This document shows positions 1 through 4,607 of a stretch of DNA of 5,083 bases, one piece after another (position 1 is the stretch's first letter; each line of letters opens with the position of its first letter). The DNA comes from Chloroflexota bacterium (GTDB lineage: Bacteria; Chloroflexota; Anaerolineae; Anaerolineales; UBA4823), in contig JAUWLJ010000204.1 in assembly GCA_030613705.1 (NCBI GenBank), positions 1 to 5,083 on the forward strand, written 5' to 3'. The notes below the pieces were generated by a model. That model made no database searches. It saw nothing but the letters and a program-made list of their open reading frames with translations, and had not been told where the DNA came from. The position numbers and the translations under genes were made by a program.

Positions 1-84
1 AAAAAATGGTCCACTCAACGACAAAAAGCAATAGTTCGCGATTGGCTTCCCGGGATAACGCTGGGACAGCGGCCCAAACTACTG

Positions 85-98
85 GATCGATATCGATC
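85..98. repeat. Perfect 14-bp palindrome in the T-box leader
   Basis: GATCGATATCGATC reads the same on both strands. In the minus-strand RNA it can form a five-pair hairpin with an AUAU loop, between Stem I and Stem III. It may replace the usual Stem II elements of T-box RNAs. A protein binding site or chance are alternatives. Confidence 0.5.
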
Positions 99-144
99 GT
101 TCCCCTGGGCAGCTCAGGAGGGAACTTCAGTCAACATTCACTGG

Positions 145-171
145 GTGGGGGTCTCAGTCAGAGCCCCGCAC
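145..171 (-). other. Distal Stem I hairpin of the T-box leader
   Basis: Inverted arms GUG-GGGG-CUC and GAG-CCCC-CAC (minus-strand reading) give ten base pairs interrupted by two single-nucleotide bulges around the five-base loop UGACU (160-156). It occupies the place of the distal Stem I region, the part that in T-box RNAs stacks on the tRNA elbow. It is not followed by a T run, so it is not a terminator. Confidence 0.6.
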
Positions 172-237
172 TTCCCTGTCAGTTTTTGTTGGCTTACTTT
201 TCTCCGTCATCGCTGTTCAATGTTAAAAGATAATCTA

Positions 238-266
238 ATTATCTGCAAAAACCATAACCCTGTCAA
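238..266 (-). promoter_or_regulatory. Sigma-70-type promoter for the T-box leader
   Basis: On the minus strand a perfect -35 box TTGACA (266 to 261) is followed by exactly 17 bp and a -10 box GATAAT (243 to 238, five of six matches to TATAAT). Transcription would start near 231 and run towards base 1, away from plsC. The promoter lies about 28 nt after the plsC stop codon, so the downstream unit has its own promoter, although no terminator separates it from plsC and readthrough remains possible. This is the best promoter match I found in the window. Confidence 0.8.
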
Positions 267-294
267 GGGATTGCAAGTTAGGAATGATCAAGAA

Positions 295-984
295 TTATGG
301 TCGGTGATTTGCTTGAAGTTGGAGTAATTCGAGTACTCTTGGATGATCGGCGTAAACACCGCGATTCTCAGGGGGCAGCAGGGCAGCCAGTCGACACATG
401 ATCTCATCGGTGTTTCGCTTCAGATCTTTATCGCGCTCTTTGCGATCAACTTTTGGCAGGGGAAAAGTTTCACCAATGTTTACGTTGATCACCGGGCGGC
501 GCAGTGTGAGAATCTCAGTTGTGATTTGCCATGTTCCGGATACCGCCACAGGTAGAATCGGGACATCAGCTTGGTCGGCCAGGAAAGCAACACCGGTTTT
601 CGCTTGAAGAAGCGCACCTGTCTCACTGCGGGTACCTTCAGGGGCGATACCAAGAACGCCGCCTCCTTTTAGGTGGTCACGGGCAGCTCTCAAGGCTCGC
701 GTATCGATTTCTTCCCTGTTCAGCCAGATCCCATCCAATGCGTTGATCAACCAGCGAAAGAACGGGTTTTTCCGGTGTTTTTTGGCGATTAAACCAGTGG
801 TGTCGTACCGATTGAGTAAACAATAAACCAGGGGTATTTCAACTATGCTTAAGTGATTTGCTGCTGCGATATATCCCCCTTTTGTGGGAATGTTTTCTCT
901 TCCATTAACCCTAACCCTGGTAAATAGAAAAAAAAGTAAGTGGAATACACTGCAGAATAGATAGTGAAAGAATCGATGAGACAA
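295..984 (-). CDS. plsC: PlsC-type lysophospholipid (1-acylglycerol-3-phosphate) acyltransferase
   Basis: The product (229 residues, usual for the family) should transfer an acyl chain to 1-acylglycerol-3-phosphate to give phosphatidic acid at the cytoplasmic membrane. It has an N-terminal hydrophobic segment (residues 5-22), then the acyltransferase blocks: block I NHLSIVEIP (43-51), block II region GIWLNRE (85-91), block III APEGTR (114-119), and a block IV-like VPILPVAVSGT (141-151). Block I is odd: the catalytic pair normally reads HX4D, but here it is His44 and Glu49 (HX4E). Blocks II to IV look intact, so the protein is probably folded and may be active. The start is TTG at 984, supported by AGGAG (996-992) seven bases upstream; no in-frame ATG fits better. 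It is divergent from the lipoprotein gene and is followed by the T-box leader. Its exact acyl acceptor cannot be told from sequence, and the symbol is a family label. Confidence 0.88.
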   Translation of the reverse strand: MSHRFFHYLFCSVFHLLFFLFTRVRVNGRENIPTKGGYIAAANHLSIVEIPLVYCLLNRYDTTGLIAKKHRKNPFFRWLINALDGIWLNREEIDTRALRAARDHLKGGGVLGIAPEGTRSETGALLQAKTGVAFLADQADVPILPVAVSGTWQITTEILTLRRPVINVNIGETFPLPKVDRKERDKDLKRNTDEIMCRLAALLPPENRGVYADHPRVLELLQLQANHRP

Positions 985-991
985 AGTTTTA

Positions 992-996
992 CTCCT
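992..996 (-). promoter_or_regulatory. Ribosome binding site deciding the TTG start of plsC
   Basis: AGGAG on the minus strand lies seven bases before a TTG codon at 984-982. This spacing is ideal and supports TTG as the true initiation codon of the acyltransferase. Confidence 0.75.
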
Positions 997-1030
997 GCAG
1001 TTATTTTATCCTCATCTGGGCAAAATAACC

Positions 1031-2020
1031 ATGTCGATTGTGGAGATATCTCGAATCCCATCAGAAAATGTGTCTGGAGGCGAGTATAATTTAGCCGGCA
1101 TGAATTCTTCATCGGCTTCCTTGGGTAGAGTTATAATTCTGTTGTCAGTTATTTGGTTGATCTCAGCTTGTGGTGAGATCGAGCAGGTTGCTACGCCTAC
1201 TGTTACGCCGATTGATTCGCCCGTCCCAACAATCACCCAGACCTCAATCCCGCCAACTGCGACTGTAATCCCGATGGCAGCCATGGTTAACGGAGTTGGG
1301 ATTACGCTGGAGGAGTACGAGGCAGAGCTGAGCCGCTATCTCTCAGCGCAAGAAAATGAGTCATCCATAGATCAAACGGACGCAGCTATGTTCGTTCTGG
1401 AAGATTTAATCACCCAGGTCCTGTTTGCTCAGGCTGCTGAGAAGAATAATTTAGTGGTGGATGAAGAGATATTACAGGCACGAATGGATGATTTGATCGC
1501 TGCTGCAGGGGGAGACATTTCATTTGGAAATTGGCTGCTTGAAAATGGATATTCTCAACAAAGTTTCAATCAATCTTTGAGAAGGTCGATCATGGGAGCC
1601 TGGATGAGAGATAAAATCCTTGCAGAAGTGCCCCGATCCGCTGAACAAGTGTTTGTTCGTCAGATCTTGCTTTTTAATTCAGATCAAGCGGATCAGGTCC
1701 TTGTGGAGCTCGAATCTGGCAAGGATTTTGCAACCTTAGCAGCAAGCTATGAACCGGTAAGCCAGGGCGAACTAGGTTGGTTCCCGAGGGATTTCTTGCC
1801 CCATCCAGCGATTGAAGAGGCTGCTTTCAATCTGGCGGCTGGAGAATATTCGTCAGTGATTGAGACCTCAGTGGGATATCATATTATCCAGATAGTGGAA
1901 AAAGATCCCGCCCACCCATTAAGCCCTGAAGCGCGCTTGGTTTGGCAGGAAAATGCATTGCGGAATTGGGTTGCAATGCAGCGCGAGCAAAGCAATATTG
2001 TTATTCTGTCTCTTCAGTAA
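1031..2020 (+). CDS. Parvulin-type peptidyl-prolyl isomerase lipoprotein (PrsA/SurA-like foldase)
   Basis: The product probably helps exported proteins fold outside the cytoplasmic membrane by proline isomerisation. Counting from the ATG at 1031 (329 residues): a hydrophobic stretch (residues 34-44) ends in the lipobox LISAC with the lipidated Cys at 47; a Thr/Pro-rich spacer (52-80); a SurA-N-like helical chaperone region (about 84-200) starting with the typical VNGVGITLEEYE; and a parvulin domain (about 205-292) with GELGWF (246-251) and GYHIIQIVE (282-290). The histidine usual at the start of the domain (RHIL) is Gln211 here; the second His (284) is present. The real start may be the ATG at 1100 (residue 24), which gives a normal 23-residue lipoprotein signal and 306 residues in total; neither start has a convincing ribosome binding site. 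The stop is 12 nt before the next gene, so the two are probably co-transcribed. Confidence 0.87.
   Translation: MSIVEISRIPSENVSGGEYNLAGMNSSSASLGRVIILLSVIWLISACGEIEQVATPTVTPIDSPVPTITQTSIPPTATVIPMAAMVNGVGITLEEYEAELSRYLSAQENESSIDQTDAAMFVLEDLITQVLFAQAAEKNNLVVDEEILQARMDDLIAAAGGDISFGNWLLENGYSQQSFNQSLRRSIMGAWMRDKILAEVPRSAEQVFVRQILLFNSDQADQVLVELESGKDFATLAASYEPVSQGELGWFPRDFLPHPAIEEAAFNLAAGEYSSVIETSVGYHIIQIVEKDPAHPLSPEARLVWQENALRNWVAMQREQSNIVILSLQ
1085..1090 (+). promoter_or_regulatory. Candidate -10 box for the lipoprotein foldase gene
   Basis: A perfect TATAAT lies nine bases before the ATG at 1100. Transcription starting six to nine bases downstream would begin almost at that ATG, giving a leaderless or near-leaderless mRNA. 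No good -35 box is seen 16-18 bp upstream, so support rests on the -10 match and on its agreement with the signal-peptide start. Confidence 0.4.
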
Positions 2021-2025
2021 GGTGA
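2020..2025 (+). promoter_or_regulatory. Ribosome binding site overlapping the upstream stop codon
   Basis: AGGTGA, complementary to the 16S rRNA tail, begins in the last base of the foldase stop codon TAA and lies seven bases before the ATG at 2033. This overlap suggests that the two envelope genes are translated from one mRNA. Confidence 0.65.
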
Positions 2026-2032
2026 GTGACCC

Positions 2033-2821
2033 ATGGACTCTTTTGATTATTCGGATGAAGCACTACAGCCGGCCAGAGATAGCGCAGCTGTAATCTGGAA
2101 TATCCTCACAGTAATTGTGCTGCTCATGACATTCTGTGTTTGCGTTGTACTCGGTTTGTTCATGATCAATCCGCAAAACTCCTTTAACCCCTATCCCCCA
2201 CCGACTCTACCAGTTGAGGCGGAGTTCCCGACAGCAACCCCGACTCCCAAGAGTGTTCTTCCACCAACCTGGACCCCAGCTCCTACTGATCCAGCAACCC
2301 AGACGCCTCAGCCAACAAATACGGCAGTGCCAACGAACACTCAACCGGCGGTAACTGCGACGGTAGAAATTCCTGCTCAAACACTCTTACCAACTGACAC
2401 ACCTGGCGATGGTCAGGCGACGCCCACACCAACTGATGGGATGCCATTTGTGCTTCACCCCGGTGACCCTGTGGCACTTAACAATATAGGGCATTCAGAA
2501 CTAGGTTGTAAATGGATGGGTGTTGGAGGGCGCGCCTTTGACCTGACTGGTGCACCGATTGAGCAGGGTTTGCTGGTTCAATTGGGGGGAACGCTGAATG
2601 GTGAGCTGGTTGATAATCTGGGCATGATTGGGATGGTGTCGACTTATGGACCAGGGGGGGATGAGTTTCAGCTGGGAGAGGAACCTATTGAATCAACCCA
2701 AACCTTGTGGGTCCAGTTATTAGATCAAGCAATGCTGCCACTTTCCGAACAAATTTATTTTGATACTTTCTCCGATTGTGATAAAAACCTGATCTTAATT
2801 AATTTCAACCAGATTCGCTAA
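2033..2821 (+). CDS. Membrane-anchored surface protein with Thr/Pro linker and uncharacterised C-terminal domain
   Basis: I do not recognise a characterised function. The 262-residue product has a short acidic N-terminus, one transmembrane segment (about 21-44) without a lipobox placed for cleavage, a long Thr/Pro linker (about 54-135) with repeated TPTP, TPAPT and PTNT units, and a compact domain (about 138-262) rich in Gly, Asp and Phe. The N-terminal residues are probably cytoplasmic and the C-terminal domain extracytoplasmic. The domain starts at GCKWMGVGGRAFD (158-170), contains LGGTLNGE (184-191) and TYGPGGDEFQLGEEPI (204-219), and ends with DCDKNLILINF (248-258); its two cysteines (159 and 249) frame it and could form a disulfide. 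I associate this domain type with Anaerolineae envelope proteins, from memory and without a search. The linker resembles wall-spanning or glycosylated spacers. It follows the foldase gene by 12 nt and may be its client or partner. Confidence 0.75.
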   Translation: MDSFDYSDEALQPARDSAAVIWNILTVIVLLMTFCVCVVLGLFMINPQNSFNPYPPPTLPVEAEFPTATPTPKSVLPPTWTPAPTDPATQTPQPTNTAVPTNTQPAVTATVEIPAQTLLPTDTPGDGQATPTPTDGMPFVLHPGDPVALNNIGHSELGCKWMGVGGRAFDLTGAPIEQGLLVQLGGTLNGELVDNLGMIGMVSTYGPGGDEFQLGEEPIESTQTLWVQLLDQAMLPLSEQIYFDTFSDCDKNLILINFNQIR

Positions 2822-2836
2822 TCTCCTTTCCTCAAG

Positions 2837-3700
2837 CTATCCATCACAGTCTTCTTGGCTGATCTCACACCAGGTTTGTTTACATTTAAGCGCATCCTCT
2901 TCGAGGATTGGGCTTTCGCATAAGATGCGACCCTGGCAATCAAAATCGTTCAGAGCTTCTAGAAAGACTTCATAATCAAATTCGGATTCATCCAACGGAA
3001 GGTGTTCTTTTTCCCCTTTCTCTCCATAATCAATACCTGAGATGTGGATGTGCAGATTCTTGAGAGAATTTTCTCCCAGCGCATTACCATAATCTTCCAA
3101 AGTTTGGGTCCATTGATCGTAAGAATTAATGGAGCCATCGCCCGGTCGGGCAAACAGGTGAGCCACATCTAAACAGGGTTGGACGCCTTCCATTGCCTGG
3201 CTCATCTTTAGCGTGTCATCCAACGAACCCAACATAGCGGATTTCCCCATGATTTCTGGTCGTAAGATCACCTCATTTTTTCCAGCGCGCAGTTCCTCAA
3301 TACAATTTTGTAATCGCTGAATTGCGATCGGCAATACTTCCTCTGGGGGATGCTGGAAATAGGAACCGGGATGAAAGACGATATCTGTAGCGCCGGCCAA
3401 ATTGCCATAATATGCTGCATCCATGAGGCGTTTGCGAGATTTTGGCCACTCTTCGTCATCGGCGTTCAAATTGATGAAATAGGGAGCATGCACGCTGATC
3501 GAGACGCCATTTTCTTCAGCGGTAGACTTAATTAGAGCGCAAGTTTTCTCAGAAACACGAACGGAGCGCACCCAACCGAGTTCAAGACTAAACAAGCCAA
3601 GTTCAGCGCTGTGCAGTACTCCTCCAACGCTGCCCCCTGGTTTCTTTGGGGTTGACTTGGGAGAACCAACGGTACCAAATGAAAATGATAGATCTGTCAT
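2837..3700 (-). CDS. Endonuclease IV-like TIM-barrel protein (AP endonuclease family 2)
   Basis: The fold is the xylose isomerase-like TIM barrel of endonuclease IV (Nfo), which cuts DNA 5' to abasic sites using three zinc ions. Metal-binding positions can be followed in order: VHAPYFINL (His71), VFHPGS (His110), RPEIMGK (Glu149), CLDVAHLFAR (Asp178, His181), HIHISG (217-222), KGEKEHLPL (His233) and CESP (Glu262). Length (287) matches Nfo (about 280). The Asp of the Nfo DRH motif is not evident: the position two before His233 is Lys231. With its HIHISGI...KGE..HL.L signature the protein resembles archaeal-type Nfo homologues more than E. coli Nfo, so AP endonuclease activity is plausible but not certain; another barrel enzyme is possible. 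It has the best ribosome binding site of the operon (GAGGT, 3710-3706, five bases before ATG) and lies 43 nt after the lipid kinase gene. Confidence 0.8.
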   Translation of the reverse strand: MTDLSFSFGTVGSPKSTPKKPGGSVGGVLHSAELGLFSLELGWVRSVRVSEKTCALIKSTAEENGVSISVHAPYFINLNADDEEWPKSRKRLMDAAYYGNLAGATDIVFHPGSYFQHPPEEVLPIAIQRLQNCIEELRAGKNEVILRPEIMGKSAMLGSLDDTLKMSQAMEGVQPCLDVAHLFARPGDGSINSYDQWTQTLEDYGNALGENSLKNLHIHISGIDYGEKGEKEHLPLDESEFDYEVFLEALNDFDCQGRILCESPILEEDALKCKQTWCEISQEDCDG

Positions 3701-3705
3701 GGCTG

Positions 3706-3710
3706 ACCTC
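3706..3710 (-). promoter_or_regulatory. Ribosome binding site of the TIM-barrel gene
   Basis: GAGGT on the minus strand, five bases before the ATG at 3700, is clearly stronger than the sites of the preceding ybeY and dgkA genes. It fixes the start and suggests independent translation of the last gene of the operon. Confidence 0.65.
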
Positions 3711-3743
3711 GTTAGATAAGATTATTTTCTGTAGCTTGAAATA

Positions 3744-4127
3744 CTACCTGAATAAATGGCTGAATCGTTCCCACAGTGGAGGTCCCAAGATTAAGAAACC
3801 GATGATTGCAGCGGAACCGGCCGCGATCAGCACTGCGCTTGCCCCAACATCTTTGCCCACCTTTGCCAAATCATGTTGTTCTGGGCTGGTTAAATCGACG
3901 ACAGCTTCAAGGGCTGTATTGATAAATTCAGCGGTCCACACCATGGCGATGGCGATAATGATAATTGCCCAGTCCTGTGAATTTAATCGCAACCAGATGG
4001 AAACAACGATTACAGCTATGCTGACGATGGCATGTATCCAGGCGTTTCTCTGGGTGCGGATAACAAACCACCACCCGACGAATGCATAGCGGAAGGATTT
4101 AGCCCGTGTCTTGAGAAAATGGATCAT
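3744..4127 (-). CDS. dgkA: DgkA-family lipid kinase (diacylglycerol or undecaprenol kinase)
   Basis: This small integral membrane kinase (127 residues, normal length) uses ATP to phosphorylate a membrane lipid: diacylglycerol in Proteobacteria, undecaprenol in Gram-positive bacteria. The family signature runs from residue 67: EFINTALEAVVDL (Glu67, Asn70, Glu74, Asp78), then His85 and AKVGKDVGASAVL (88-100) with Lys89, Lys92 and Asp93. Three hydrophobic segments fit membrane helices: about 32-47, 53-66 and 96-115. The N-terminal block SFRYAFVGWWFVIRTQRNAWIH (11-32) is also typical. The gene lies 18 nt after ybeY, an arrangement shared with the Firmicutes cluster in which the enzyme is an undecaprenol kinase, so that substrate is slightly favoured by context only. 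Its ribosome binding site is weak (GGGT about five bases before ATG), consistent with coupling to ybeY. Confidence 0.9.
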   Translation of the reverse strand: MIHFLKTRAKSFRYAFVGWWFVIRTQRNAWIHAIVSIAVIVVSIWLRLNSQDWAIIIIAIAMVWTAEFINTALEAVVDLTSPEQHDLAKVGKDVGASAVLIAAGSAAIIGFLILGPPLWERFSHLFR

Positions 4128-4145
4128 AGATTACCCATAAGGCTA

Positions 4146-4607
4146 CTATGAAAGTTCAGGCGAATTAATTCTCACACCAAGAGTGGTCAAAATTTGTGTT
4201 TGAGCTGACCACATCTCTGCTTTTCCATCAGGCTCATCGTGATCGTACTCAAGCAAGTGAAGAACTCCATGAACGACCAACAAATTAATTTCCGCTGCCA
4301 ATGAATGCCCGGCCTGATCTGCATGATTTTTTGCCTGTGGAAGAGAAATTATCACATCTCCCAAGTAAACGCGTCCTGTATCCGGATCAAGGTGTCCTGC
4401 AGGAAATGCCAAGACATCCGTTGGAGCATCAATGCCCATAAATTCTTGATTGAGTTGTTGAATGCGGGGATCATTGACAATTATTATGGAGAGATCAGTA
4501 TCGGTTGAAACCCCCTGGAATTCAAGAGTTGATAATACGCAGTTTTCAATTTGAGAATGGTCTAATAAATCTGCATAGAATTCAGCAAAATCAAGGAAAA
4601 CTGTCAT
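4146..4607 (-). CDS. ybeY: Endoribonuclease YbeY (rRNA maturation and ribosome quality control)
   Basis: YbeY is a zinc-dependent single-strand endoribonuclease that takes part in 3' end maturation of 16S rRNA and in decay of defective ribosomes in the cytoplasm. The diagnostic zinc motif is complete: HGVLHLLEYDH, with His113, His117 and His123. Other family blocks are present: TDVLAFP (63-69), GRVYLGDVIIS (78-88) and the start of the catalytic helix AAEINLLVVHG (104-114). Length (153) is normal. The start codon follows the stop of the HD-domain gene with no base between them (TGA then ATG), and only a weak GGA lies upstream, so translation is probably coupled. The order HD-phosphodiesterase, ybeY, dgkA agrees with the classic cluster. 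Confidence 0.95.
   Translation of the reverse strand: MTVFLDFAEFYADLLDHSQIENCVLSTLEFQGVSTDTDLSIIIVNDPRIQQLNQEFMGIDAPTDVLAFPAGHLDPDTGRVYLGDVIISLPQAKNHADQAGHSLAAEINLLVVHGVLHLLEYDHDEPDGKAEMWSAQTQILTTLGVRINSPELS

Larger units (their letters stand above)
1..231 (-). promoter_or_regulatory. T-box riboswitch leader, predicted valine specifier (partial; regulated gene off the left edge)
   Basis: T-box leaders bind a specific tRNA and let the downstream gene, usually an aminoacyl-tRNA synthetase or amino-acid gene, be expressed when that tRNA is uncharged. Elements seen in order on the minus strand: basal Stem I CAGC (215-212) with GCUG (113-110) around a K-turn (GAUGAC / UGA); GGAG (205-202) with CUCC (120-117); AGUA (198-195) opposite GAA (128-126), the expected loop E of the specifier loop; upper helix 194-188 with 135-129 (one mismatch); a strong distal hairpin 171-145; AGUAG (83-79); Stem III UGGG (76-73) with CCCA (65-62); CGUUA (60-56); and T-box-like GUGGACC (14-8). 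The triplet after GAA is GUU (125-123), valine. Stem II is not clear; a 14-nt palindrome lies in that place. The terminator or sequester part is outside the window. The order and spacing of motifs make the family call fairly safe; the amino acid is less sure. Confidence 0.82.

Noticed and set aside
145..185. Plus-strand Rho-independent terminator (hairpin 145-171 followed by a T run at 183-187)
   Set aside because: The T run starts 11 bases after the hairpin, too far for an intrinsic terminator, and there is no plus-strand gene to end here.
1..231. 6S RNA, tmRNA or SRP RNA as identity of the structured region
   Set aside because: I could not build the long rod of 6S RNA. The tmRNA 5' and tRNA-like ends and the SRP tetraloop motif are missing, whereas the T-box signatures occur in the right order.
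6..233. Plus-strand 75-codon ORF starting at 6
   Set aside because: Low-complexity Ser/Gly-rich translation, no ribosome binding site, and overlap with the T-box elements on the other strand.
1..327. Plus-strand frame 1 open from the left edge to a stop at 327 (about 108 codons), possibly the end of an upstream gene
   Set aside because: It lies fully antisense to the promoter, the T-box leader and the end of plsC. Its translation is rich in Trp, Cys, His and Arg without recognisable motifs, and the conserved RNA elements explain this sequence better.
1003..1008. Minus-strand TAAAAT as a -10 box for plsC
   Set aside because: The start point would fall on the ribosome binding site and no suitable -35 box lies at 16-18 bp; the plsC promoter remains unidentified.
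849..1284. Minus-strand ORFs overlapping the start of plsC and the foldase signal region
   Set aside because: They have no family motifs and no ribosome binding site and conflict with two well-supported genes.
3646..4089. Plus-strand ORF of 147 codons
   Set aside because: It is antisense to the clearly recognisable dgkA and to the start of the TIM-barrel gene, and its translation has the composition expected of a shadow frame.
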